This document shows positions 9,821 through 18,586 of a stretch of 64,000 bases of DNA, in pieces. Below the pieces are notes generated by a model, which worked only from the letters and a program-made list of their open reading frames with translations, searched no databases and had not been told where the DNA came from. Location: positions 31,096-95,095 of the forward strand of contig CACCZY010000001.1 in assembly GCA_902550635.1 (NCBI GenBank), in the 5' to 3' direction. Every line of letters starts with the position of its first letter. The stretch's first letter is position 1. The stretch comes from an uncultured Pelagibacteraceae bacterium. Its GTDB lineage: Bacteria; Pseudomonadota; Alphaproteobacteria; Pelagibacterales; Pelagibacteraceae. The position numbers were made by a program, and so were the translations under genes.

Positions 9821-11042
9821 AAAAAAAATCGATCTATCCTTAGATAGAACTTTTAATTTACTTAAAAAATTAGGAAACCCCCAAAATAAATTAAAAAATA
9901 TAGTCACCATTGTGGGAACGAATTCTAAGGCGAGCATGGCCTATGGTTTAAAATCTATATTAAATGAGGCAGGATATAAGTGTAATCTTTATACTTCTCC
10001 TCATTTACAATCTTATACTGAAAGATTTATTTTTAATGATAAAGAGATAAGCAATAAAAATCTTTTTGATTTGTTGTCTGATATAGAAAAATTTCTTGGA
10101 GATGATCAAGCAACTATATTTGAGATGCTCACATGTGGATTTATTAAATATGCTGAAAATTTTCAAAATAATATAAATATAATTGAAGCTGGTCTTTTTC
10201 ATCAGTTCGATAGCACCAATGTATTTAAAGAAAATCTATTAACACTAATTGGTTATATCCATTTAGATCATTTAGCATGGTTGGATAATAAAACAATTGA
10301 TGGAATTATTCATGAAAAAACCACTAAATTATTAAATTCTAATATTTTTGTTAATCAACAAGAAAATAAAGAAATTTCTTTAAAAATTGAAAATGCACTA
10401 ATTAATAATTCATCTAAAAAATATATTTTTGGGAAAGATTTTAACATTCACAGAGCAGAAAATAATTTTATTCAATATCAGGATCAATTAGGAGAAATTA
10501 TTTTACCTGAACCCAATATTTTAGGAGATCATCAATTAGGAAATTTAAGCACAGCTATAGCAGCATCCAGAAAATTATTTAACGTTAAAGATGATCATGT
10601 AAAAAAAGGTATAACTAAAATTGAACTTAAAGGAAGATTACAAGAAATAAAATCTGGAAAATTAAAAAATCTTATAGGACAAAATAGATTAATAATTGAC
10701 GGCGGCCACAATATTGGTGCATCTAAAGCAATAGCCAATTGGATCAAAAATCAAAATCAAGATGTACATATAATTGTGGGCATGATGAAAGACAAAACTC
10801 ACAAAGAATTTATTAATTCTTTTAAAGATATTGTTAAATCTATTCAATTAATAGATATTCCAAACCAAGAAGGCGCTCTGTCAAAAGAACAGTTTAAAAG
10901 TAAACTAAATGGAATTAATGTAAATATTTCTTTAGCAAACAATATAGAAGAAAGTATTAAATCACTTTCAAATTACCAAAATTCAATTGGAATTTTTACA
11001 GGATCGTTATATCTAATTGGAGAGGTTTTAAATCTAAATTAG
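9777..11042 (+). CDS. folC: Bifunctional folylpolyglutamate/dihydrofolate synthase
   Basis: KIDLSLDRTFNLLKKLGNP, TSPHLQSYTERF, DGGHNIGAS; accD-folC order. Confidence 0.88.
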   Translation: MKLQNLVARLEKRHKKKIDLSLDRTFNLLKKLGNPQNKLKNIVTIVGTNSKASMAYGLKSILNEAGYKCNLYTSPHLQSYTERFIFNDKEISNKNLFDLLSDIEKFLGDDQATIFEMLTCGFIKYAENFQNNINIIEAGLFHQFDSTNVFKENLLTLIGYIHLDHLAWLDNKTIDGIIHEKTTKLLNSNIFVNQQENKEISLKIENALINNSSKKYIFGKDFNIHRAENNFIQYQDQLGEIILPEPNILGDHQLGNLSTAIAASRKLFNVKDDHVKKGITKIELKGRLQEIKSGKLKNLIGQNRLIIDGGHNIGASKAIANWIKNQNQDVHIIVGMMKDKTHKEFINSFKDIVKSIQLIDIPNQEGALSKEQFKSKLNGINVNISLANNIEESIKSLSNYQNSIGIFTGSLYLIGEVLNLN

Positions 11043-11362
11043 ATATTTTCCTTAATCCATTTTACAAAATCTTGCTTAGTAGTCATGCCTACTTTTAAAG
11101 ATTTTACTTCCTTTGAAACTATAATCGCACAAGTAGGAATTCCTCTTACAGAAAATTCAGGTCTTATTGGAACATTTGGATTTTTATCAATATCCATTAC
11201 TCCAAATTCAACTTCATTCATTTCATTTGAAATTGATTCTACAATGGGAGCTAATGCTTTACATGGACCACACCAATCAGCAGTAAATCTCAAAAGAAAT
11301 GGCTTTGGGCTATTTAAAACTTTTTCTTCAAAATTATCATCTGTTACGTTTGTAATTGTCAT
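11039..11362 (-). CDS. trxA: Thioredoxin
   Basis: FTADWCGPCKALAP active site, RGIPT cis-Pro. Confidence 0.92.
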   Translation of the reverse strand: MTITNVTDDNFEEKVLNSPKPFLLRFTADWCGPCKALAPIVESISNEMNEVEFGVMDIDKNPNVPIRPEFSVRGIPTCAIIVSKEVKSLKVGMTTKQDFVKWIKENI

Positions 11363-11418
11363 AATCTCTATATATAAATAATTAAATTATATTCAATAGA
11401 TAAAAAAATTTATCCACA

Positions 11419-12849
11419 TTAAACATTTTCATATTTTTTTTGAATTTCCATTACATAACTATTTAATTTATCTAAAAATTTTAATTTTTCATGATCATTT
11501 TCATTAGTATATTTTTCTCTCAAATTGTCGCACTCAAAGTAAAATTCTTTACAAGTCCACCATTTTTCCTTTTCATCGCTAAGTATTCTTTTAGCAATTT
11601 GCATTTTAATACTTTTCAACATTTCAGTTGGCAAAGTTTCGGGTGACTCTTGAAAAATAATTTTTTTACCAAATCCCACGAGCCTTTCATCATCAAATTT
11701 ATCTAATAGTTTTAACTTATCTTTCCAAGAAGCGGCGTGCCATGATGGAAAGAGTGCTGTATCTTTATTTGATGTAAACTTTTTGTAGATACTTTCTTCT
11801 GCATATATATCTTCTTGTGATTTTAATTGTTCTTTTTCCTCCGCAATTTCTCTTAAAGCAGTTAGAATATTTTGAGAAAACTTTTCATTATCTCTTATTA
11901 ATTGTGCTCTTTTTTTTATCAATTCAGGATCTATAACATTATATGGCTCTTCCTTCATTCCATACTTTGCCTCAAGTATAATTGGTGCTTTGTTGGATCT
12001 AATTGTTCTTAAAAACTTTGGTGTTTTCTTCATTTCTACTTTTAATTCATTAATAGACATTTTTAATAAGGGTTGAACATCAACTCTTAAATCTACCGCT
12101 TGGCCCCATTGATAAATTGGATGAATGCAATGTTTTGGGTGAAGTGGAGCACATAAATATAATCTAGATTTTCCATAAAAATATTCGTTCAAAGTTATTA
12201 TATTTTCTTTTTTAAAAATTGTTTCAGTATCTAATTTGTTTGCTGTTTTTAAAAAAGCATCCCAAATACCTGCTTGTTTTTTCTTAATTAAACCAAGTAT
12301 TTTCATAGTCAATGTTGCATCAAATAGTGCTGAATGAGCGTTGCTTGAGTCGAATCCATTCATGCGGCTTAAAGACTCTAATTTAAACACAGGATTATTT
12401 TTTTCATTAATTTCCGTCTGTAAAACATTTTTATCTATAGCATACGCAGCTCTTGCGATGTTAATTCCATCGTGTCTTTTATTAGGAGAGGCATTAGTAA
12501 TATAAGGATATCTAATTCCTTTAAAAAACTCTTTTCTAATCATTTCATCGTCAAACCCAATGTTGCTCCATCCAAGAAAAATTGCTGGGCTCCATTTTTT
12601 GAATATTTTTTCAATTTCTCCAAGCATTTGATAATGACTCAAATTAACTTGAGTTAGTTGTTTTACTGTTGTTTTGTTTACTATAAGAGCCATTGCTTGA
12701 GGTATTTCACCTTCAGGCAATCTACATCTTAAATTAAATCTATCTAATTCTTTGAAATCTTGATTTACCAGCACGCCACCTATTTCAATTATACTTCCAA
12801 AATCAGTGCTAGCGCTTGATGACTCGATATCCCAAATAGCTAAATTCAT
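11419..12849 (-). CDS. sbcB: Exodeoxyribonuclease I (SbcB/ExoI)
   Basis: DEDD exonuclease: IWDIESSSASTDFGSIIEIGGV, GWSNIGFDDEMIRKEFF, NAHSALFDATLTM; ExoI-type C-terminal region. Confidence 0.88.
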   Translation of the reverse strand: MNLAIWDIESSSASTDFGSIIEIGGVLVNQDFKELDRFNLRCRLPEGEIPQAMALIVNKTTVKQLTQVNLSHYQMLGEIEKIFKKWSPAIFLGWSNIGFDDEMIRKEFFKGIRYPYITNASPNKRHDGINIARAAYAIDKNVLQTEINEKNNPVFKLESLSRMNGFDSSNAHSALFDATLTMKILGLIKKKQAGIWDAFLKTANKLDTETIFKKENIITLNEYFYGKSRLYLCAPLHPKHCIHPIYQWGQAVDLRVDVQPLLKMSINELKVEMKKTPKFLRTIRSNKAPIILEAKYGMKEEPYNVIDPELIKKRAQLIRDNEKFSQNILTALREIAEEKEQLKSQEDIYAEESIYKKFTSNKDTALFPSWHAASWKDKLKLLDKFDDERLVGFGKKIIFQESPETLPTEMLKSIKMQIAKRILSDEKEKWWTCKEFYFECDNLREKYTNENDHEKLKFLDKLNSYVMEIQKKYENV

Positions 12850-12886
12850 ATATTATTTATCCTTTTAAAAGCTATGTTTTAATGAA

Positions 12887-12929
12887 TGTTTAGATTGTTT
12901 TTTATGACTAAACCATTTGCATCTAAACA
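12887..12929. other. 9-bp inverted repeat TGTTTAGAT / ATCTAAACA in the sbcB upstream gap
   Basis: Exact 9-nt complementary arms at 12887-12895 and 12921-12929. Confidence 0.5.
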
Positions 12930-12977
12930 AGTAGCTCTTAGTTAGTATTATCTTTTCTAAGAATTTATTAACGAAAG

Positions 12978-13733
12978 TCAACTTAAATTATTCATTTCGT
13001 TAAATTTTTTTACTCTTCCTAGAAATAAATTTTGGTACATTTGTAATTCTGGTCCTTCAATTTTAAAATCTTGAAATAAATTGTCTACTGTACATAATAA
13101 TATTACTCCTAAAGTAATATTTGTTTTGTAGACAATATTGTGTGCTAAAGTATACGCACCTAATTGTAGAAAATAATCTTGAATATAATCAATTTTTTTT
13201 GGTTTATTTGCTTGTTTAAAGTCTATAATAGCTTCTTTTCCTTGATAAACTCCTACAAGATCTGCTGTACCGGCATATTTTTCTGGATAGTGAAGTGTTG
13301 TTTCCATTCCAAATATTTCTTCTAATTTTCCTTTGATACCTTTATTTATTATTTCTTTAGCCATATTTTTATATTGCTCATTGCTTTCAAAAAAACTCTC
13401 ATTAATCCTGCCTCTTAAAAAATCCTCTATATAAGAATGCATTGAAGTACCTCTGCTGGATGCCTCAGTTTTAATTTTATTAGCTTCTTTGTGGCCTACT
13501 CGCTGTTTCCAATTTTCTAATGCTGCTTTATCCTCCTCTGATTTGGTTGCTTGTAAAATAGAGGTAACACTTGGTAATTTTTCATCATTAAATAAATATT
13601 TTCTCATACCATTTTCAATGGATCTTGATGATTTTGGATAATTAAATTTATTATTCCACTTCATTGTGTCACTTATAAATGTATTTAATTTGAAAATGAA
13701 ATTAATTTTTAAGTTGTTTTGAGTGGTCGACAA
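12978..13733 (-). CDS. PD-(D/E)XK-family exonuclease-like protein (MGME1/phage-exonuclease-like)
   Basis: LPSVTSILQATK, ASSRGTSMHSYIEDFL, YAGTADLVGVYQGKEAIIDFKQANKPK, QLGAYTLAHN; start may be the internal MKWNNKFNYP. Confidence 0.65.
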   Translation of the reverse strand: MSTTQNNLKINFIFKLNTFISDTMKWNNKFNYPKSSRSIENGMRKYLFNDEKLPSVTSILQATKSEEDKAALENWKQRVGHKEANKIKTEASSRGTSMHSYIEDFLRGRINESFFESNEQYKNMAKEIINKGIKGKLEEIFGMETTLHYPEKYAGTADLVGVYQGKEAIIDFKQANKPKKIDYIQDYFLQLGAYTLAHNIVYKTNITLGVILLCTVDNLFQDFKIEGPELQMYQNLFLGRVKKFNEMNNLS

Positions 13734-14757
13734 ATTTTTCTACGTTTTCAGTTTTAACAGCTTTTTCAACTTGCTCGGGATCTTTTATATTTTCTAAAGT
13801 TCTAGTGATTGATCTTGCATCTGTGCCAAATGTATCTACAACTTTCATTGCTTCTTCTAATTTTTTTCGAAGTACAATTACATTATCAAAATGCTTTGCA
13901 AACCTTGTACTAATTGTTTTTAAATGATTGTAAATTTCTGTTGCACCCTTTTGTACCTTTAATGATTGAAAGCCCATATGTAATGATTGCAGATAAGCTG
14001 AAAGAGTATTTGGACCCATAATTACAATTTTATACTTTTTCATTAATTCTTGAGTTAATAATTCTTTAGTACTAGGATCTTGGTAGTCAGTTAATTCTTT
14101 ATATAAACTCTCAGTTGGCGCATATACTATTCCAAAATCTGTGGTTTTAGGTGGAACAATATATTTTTCATTTACACTTTTAGCTTTATCTTTAAAAGCT
14201 TTAGCTAATTTTGTTCTAGCATCTGCCATTGCTTTTTTATCATCTTCTTGGTGAGCATCATCTATTGCTTTAAATCTTTCTACTGGAAAATGACTATCTA
14301 CTGGAACTAAAACATCTCCTTGAAGTTTTATAGCAAATTCTACATTTTCTGAGGTATCTTCTTTCATCTTAACATTTGATATAAATTGAGAAGCTGGCAA
14401 TAAATCTTTTAATAAAGATGCCAAGCTAAACTCAGCCAAGGTTCCATATTTTTTAACTCCAGCTAAAATCTTAGTAATCCCCTCCTGGCTTTTATTTAAA
14501 TTTTCAACTTGTGTATTAAAAGCAGAAACTTTTTCATTAACTGAAGTTAAAGTTTGTGTCATGTCTCTTGTCACATCTTTTGATAGACTATTAAAAGAAG
14601 TAGACATACTATTAAATGAATTGTTGATACTTTCTTTTAAATTATTAAGTTCTTGAGTGTTGTCTTTTGGCTCTTCTTTATTTTTACGCTGAGTAACCAA
14701 AAGGTAAATAACAATCCCTATTAGGACTAAAATTATATATAGTAACGAATCTTGCAT
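13702..14757 (-). CDS. rmuC: DNA recombination protein RmuC family
   Basis: N-terminal TM, coiled coil, then VDSHFPVERF, GIVYAPTESLYKEL, IMGPNTLSAYLQSLHMGFQ. Confidence 0.9.
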   Translation of the reverse strand: MQDSLLYIILVLIGIVIYLLVTQRKNKEEPKDNTQELNNLKESINNSFNSMSTSFNSLSKDVTRDMTQTLTSVNEKVSAFNTQVENLNKSQEGITKILAGVKKYGTLAEFSLASLLKDLLPASQFISNVKMKEDTSENVEFAIKLQGDVLVPVDSHFPVERFKAIDDAHQEDDKKAMADARTKLAKAFKDKAKSVNEKYIVPPKTTDFGIVYAPTESLYKELTDYQDPSTKELLTQELMKKYKIVIMGPNTLSAYLQSLHMGFQSLKVQKGATEIYNHLKTISTRFAKHFDNVIVLRKKLEEAMKVVDTFGTDARSITRTLENIKDPEQVEKAVKTENVEKFVDHSKQLKN

Positions 14758-14780
14758 AGATAATGTAATACTAAGATAAT

Positions 14781-15467
14781 TTATTTACCAAGCAAGTTTA
14801 TAATCTTTTTAATTCCTGATTTTCTTAAGGATAATTTTGATATCATTAAGCATGCTTGTGATTTTAAAATTTCACCATCTTTTAAAACTCTTAAATTATT
14901 TGCTTTTAATGTTGCTCCTGTACTTGTTATATCTGATATAATTTCAGCAGTACCTGTAAACGGAGCTACCTCGGTACTTCCCAAACTTTTGACAAGTTGA
15001 AATTGAGTTACTCCTTTTGAATATAAAAATTGTCTAGTTAAATTGGGATATTTTGTTGCAACTCTTAAAAGTTTTTTTTTCTTTTTTTTAAATTCATCTG
15101 CAACCTCATCTAAATCCAGTAAAGTTTGTACATCTATCCAAAGATCAGGTATCGCAAGAACAAGGTTTGCTTTGCCAAATTCATATTTTTTTATAACTTT
15201 AATTTTATTTTGAATATTTATTTCACTTTCTTTTAATAGATCTATACCAGAAAAACCAACATCAATATTTCCCAAAGATAATTGTTCAATACATTCTCTT
15301 GCGTGAAGATATATAATTTTTATATTAGATTTTTTTATATGACCAAATAAATCTCTTTCTCCTCTTTCAGAATAAATTTTCAATTTCTTTTTCTTAAAGA
15401 TATTTAGAGTATCATTCTTTAATCTACCCTTTGATGGTATCCCTATATTGATAATATTCTTATTCAT
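14781..15467 (-). CDS. hisG: ATP phosphoribosyltransferase, short form
   Basis: IGIPSKGRLKNDT, DVGFSGIDLL, ATKYPNLTRQF, EVAPFTGTAEIISDITSTG; about 228 aa, adjacent to hisZ. Confidence 0.92.
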   Translation of the reverse strand: MNKNIINIGIPSKGRLKNDTLNIFKKKKLKIYSERGERDLFGHIKKSNIKIIYLHARECIEQLSLGNIDVGFSGIDLLKESEINIQNKIKVIKKYEFGKANLVLAIPDLWIDVQTLLDLDEVADEFKKKKKKLLRVATKYPNLTRQFLYSKGVTQFQLVKSLGSTEVAPFTGTAEIISDITSTGATLKANNLRVLKDGEILKSQACLMISKLSLRKSGIKKIINLLGK

Positions 15468-16515
15468 AAACGCTCATATTGACCGCTGCTCCAGCTGCTG
15501 AAACTTTTCTGAAACCTAAGTTGCTAGTTAATTCATCGTATCTTCCACCTGAAATAAAATTTTTAAATTTTTTTCCTTTTTTAACTTCTATTGAAAAAAT
15601 CATTGAACTATAAAATTCTACATCTCTTCCACTTGATGCAGAAAATTCTACTCTTAAATTCTTATTATTTATATTGTTTAGTGGAAAAAAATCTTTTCCA
15701 ACAAATATATTAAGTCCGTATTTTTGAAAAAAATTATTCAATACGTTAGGAGCATTTTGCAATTTACATTTTATTTTTAAATATTCTTTAATAATTTTTG
15801 TATTAATTTTGCCTGATGAAGATCTTCTAGGATCTTTTATTTTCATATCAAATCGATCTAATATTTCTTTGTAGCTTCTTCCTGCAACTTCTTTGAAATT
15901 TTCAAGTTTTCTCATTTTTAAATATCTTGATTTATCAATTTCAACAAAAACAGGATCTATATCTAAGTTTGTTTCTAATCTTTTTAAAAGTTCGTTGAAA
16001 TAAACCTCATTCCAATAATATCTTTTTAATCTATTTTTCCATCTTCTTGGAATATCAAGTTTGTTAATTAGGAGATTAAATAATTCAACATTTCCAATTT
16101 TTAAAACTGCTTTTTTAAAACCACTACTCTTTAAAATTTTTATTGATGTATCTATAATTTCTCGATCTTCTTTTTGTTTATCTTTTGAACCTAATATTTC
16201 AAAACCAATTTGATTTTTAATTATAGAGTCTTGTTTTCTATAAGTTTTTCTAAATGCTTCGCCACTATAAAAAACTTTTTGTTTTTTATTTAATTTATTT
16301 TGAACAAATCTTAAGACAGAAGAAATTGTTAGATCTGGTCTAAGGCACAACTCATTTCCATTTAGATCATAAAATGAAAATAATAATCTTTTAAAATTCT
16401 CTCCTGACCTTTGCAAAATATATTTTGTTTCCAATACTGGATCTAATTCAATGTTATTAAACCCTTTGGATTTTATTAATCTAAGGATTTTTTCAGATAA
16501 GTTTTTTGATTTCAT
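15460..16515 (-). CDS. hisZ: ATP phosphoribosyltransferase regulatory subunit (HisRS-like HisZ)
   Basis: HisRS-like fold, LRPDLTISSVLRFV, ISGGRYDELTSNLG; between hisG and hisS. Confidence 0.85.
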   Translation of the reverse strand: MKSKNLSEKILRLIKSKGFNNIELDPVLETKYILQRSGENFKRLLFSFYDLNGNELCLRPDLTISSVLRFVQNKLNKKQKVFYSGEAFRKTYRKQDSIIKNQIGFEILGSKDKQKEDREIIDTSIKILKSSGFKKAVLKIGNVELFNLLINKLDIPRRWKNRLKRYYWNEVYFNELLKRLETNLDIDPVFVEIDKSRYLKMRKLENFKEVAGRSYKEILDRFDMKIKDPRRSSSGKINTKIIKEYLKIKCKLQNAPNVLNNFFQKYGLNIFVGKDFFPLNNINNKNLRVEFSASSGRDVEFYSSMIFSIEVKKGKKFKNFISGGRYDELTSNLGFRKVSAAGAAVNMSVYE

Positions 16516-17884
16516 TAATTAAGTTTTCTTTGGAAACAGTTATTTGATCATTCTCTTTAGAAGAAGTTAATTTTTTTAAAATGATTTTATTTTCTTTAAT
16601 TTCGTTTTCTCCCATTATAATTGCAATGGGGCAGCCTCTTTTATCTGCATAAGTTAATTGTTTTTTTAAATTTTTTGAGGAATCAAGATATAATTCTGAA
16701 TTTATTCCATTATCTCTTAAAAGGTTTAAAATTGAATAATAATTTTGCATAAGCTTTTCTTCCAATATGCAGATTAATATTGGTTCATTATTTTTAACTT
16801 TAATTTCATTAATTTGGTTTATTGCAAATAATAATCTATCAACTCCAATACTCATTCCAGTCCCTGGAAAATCTGCTCCTTTAAACCTTGAAATTAACTT
16901 GTCATATCTCCCTCCTGAAGCAATACTTCCAATATCTATTTCTTTTCCTTTTGGGTTTTTAACTTTAAAATTTATTTTTGTTTCAACACAAAAACCATCA
17001 TAATATGCAAGTCCTCGTACTATAGTAAAATTTGTTTTAATTTGATTAGAAAAATTTCCAAGGCTGACTATTTCTAAAAGCTCTTCAGTTTCTCTTATAC
17101 CTTCTGCGGAAACTGAATTTTTCAATACTTTCTTTAATTCTTGAATATTTTTTATTTTTATAAAATTTAAAATTTCTGATGCTTGATCATTTGATAAATT
17201 TGCACCCTTTGTAACTGCACCAGATTTATCTACTCTCTCTTTTTTTAATAAATCTTCAACACCTTTTATTCCTACTCTTTCTAATTTATCTATGGCTCTA
17301 ATTACTTTAAGCTCTTGATTTTGATCGCTGATTTTAAGTTCCCTAATCAATCCTTGAACTATTTTTCTATTGCTTATGGAAACACTAAATTGATCTTTTT
17401 TAAGACCACAATTTAAAAGTGTGCCAACAATTACATTGCAAATTTCTGAGTCAGACTGTGATTTATTTGTGTTCCCAATTATATCAACATCAGCCTGAGT
17501 AAACTCTCTATATCTTGCGTTTCCACTTTTTTCATTTCTCCATACATTTCCAATTGCATACCTTTTAAATGGAAAAGCTAAATCCCTATAATTTTGTGCA
17601 ACAAATCTGCTTAGAGGACTACTTAAATCATATCTCAATGTTATTTGTTCATTGTCATCTTTAAATGAAAAAACATCAGACATAGGATTAGCCTCATCAT
17701 CTGCCAAAAATGATCCGATATTTATACTTTTTTCAAAAGATGGGGTTTCTAATGGTGCAAAACCATACTTTAAAAAATTAGCCTCAATAGAGTTAATTAA
17801 CTTTTTTTTAATAGCTAATTTTTTATTCCATCTATCTTCAAACCCAGAAGGTAAATCAGGTATTAATTTTTTTTCTTTTTCCAT
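16493..17884 (-). CDS. hisS: Histidyl-tRNA synthetase
   Basis: Motif 2 AIGNVWRNEKSGNARYREFTQADVDIIG, GLAYYDGFCVE, SGGRYDKLISRF, GMSIGVDRLL. Confidence 0.94.
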   Translation of the reverse strand: MEKEKKLIPDLPSGFEDRWNKKLAIKKKLINSIEANFLKYGFAPLETPSFEKSINIGSFLADDEANPMSDVFSFKDDNEQITLRYDLSSPLSRFVAQNYRDLAFPFKRYAIGNVWRNEKSGNARYREFTQADVDIIGNTNKSQSDSEICNVIVGTLLNCGLKKDQFSVSISNRKIVQGLIRELKISDQNQELKVIRAIDKLERVGIKGVEDLLKKERVDKSGAVTKGANLSNDQASEILNFIKIKNIQELKKVLKNSVSAEGIRETEELLEIVSLGNFSNQIKTNFTIVRGLAYYDGFCVETKINFKVKNPKGKEIDIGSIASGGRYDKLISRFKGADFPGTGMSIGVDRLLFAINQINEIKVKNNEPILICILEEKLMQNYYSILNLLRDNGINSELYLDSSKNLKKQLTYADKRGCPIAIIMGENEIKENKIILKKLTSSKENDQITVSKENLINEIKKLI

Positions 17885-17888
17885 TTTT

Positions 17889-17963
17889 TGGTACTGACGC
17901 TGGGAATCGCACCCAGATAGCCCGCTCCACAGGCGGGAGTAATAACTGTTATACGACGTCAGC
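17889..17963 (-). tRNA. tRNA-His (GTG)
   Basis: Reverse complement folds: acceptor GCTGACG/CGTCAGT, anticodon arm CCCGC-CTGTGGA-GCGGG, T arm CTGGG-TGCGATT-CCCAG, discriminator A, encoded CCA. Confidence 0.93.
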
Positions 17964-18020
17964 TCCTTTTACTGTTTTATACTAAATGTGGATAAAATTA
18001 AATTTATAATATGATTAAAT

Positions 18021-18039
18021 TGCTAGCATGCAGCCAGCA
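18021..18039. other. Short stem-loop TGCTaGC-ATGCA-GCcAGCA
   Basis: Six Watson-Crick pairs with one A/C mismatch and a 5-nt loop. Confidence 0.45.
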
Positions 18040-18132
18040 TGAAAATGATGTCTGTGTAAGTTTGTCAGTATTTTTACTTTTTTAATCATCGCTTGTTAAA
18101 TAACAGTTATTTTTATAAATGCAAGATAGTAT

Positions 18133-18180
18133 TGTATAGGAAGTAAAAAGCTTTTTTATAGCTTTTAACATCCCTATACA
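18133..18180. other. Inverted-repeat hairpin between cspA and tRNA-His
   Basis: TGTATAGG (18133-18140) pairs with CCTATACA at the 3' end; nested AAAAGC/GCTTTT pair inside. Confidence 0.55.
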
Positions 18181-18198
18181 AATATTTTTGAATTAGAA

Positions 18199-18408
18199 TT
18201 AAGAGGTTTTTTGCAATTTTACTGCGGAAGGACCTTTATCTCCATCTTCAACTTCAAATGTAATCTCATCACCTTCATTTAAAAATCTTAAACCAGCTTC
18301 TCTTACAGCTGAGGCATGAACAAATACATCTTTTTCTCCATCAGTTCTTTCGATAAAACCGTATCCTTTTTTACCGTTGAACCATTTTACTTTACCTTTT
18401 AGACTCAT
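18199..18408 (-). CDS. cspA: Cold-shock protein CspA family
   Basis: [32 protein letters not shown]. Confidence 0.95.
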   Translation of the reverse strand: MSLKGKVKWFNGKKGYGFIERTDGEKDVFVHASAVREAGLRFLNEGDEITFEVEDGDKGPSAVKLQKTS

Positions 18409-18505
18409 TTTTACTCTTTCTTATTAGTTGTTTATTTTGCTATTAAGCAGCATCTCAGTAATAGATTTTTTAAGTTAATTCAAGATATTATTTTTAATTA
18501 TTTGG

Positions 18506-18580
18506 TGGTGGCTTTGGTTGGAATCGCACCAACGACACATACCTTTTCAGGGTACTGCTCTACTACTGAGCTACAAAGCC
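18506..18580 (-). tRNA. tRNA-Phe (GAA)
   Basis: Reverse complement GGCTTTGTAGCTCAGTAGTAGAGCAGTACCCTGAAAAGGTATGTGTCGTTGGTGCGATTCCAACCAAAGCCACCA; loop CTGAAAA. Confidence 0.95.
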
Positions 18581-18586
18581 TTATAT

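Noticed and set aside
17964-18198. Possible replication origin in the cspA/tRNA-His gap
   Set aside because: Only one consensus DnaA box, no box cluster, no dnaA/dnaN/parAB neighbours in the window
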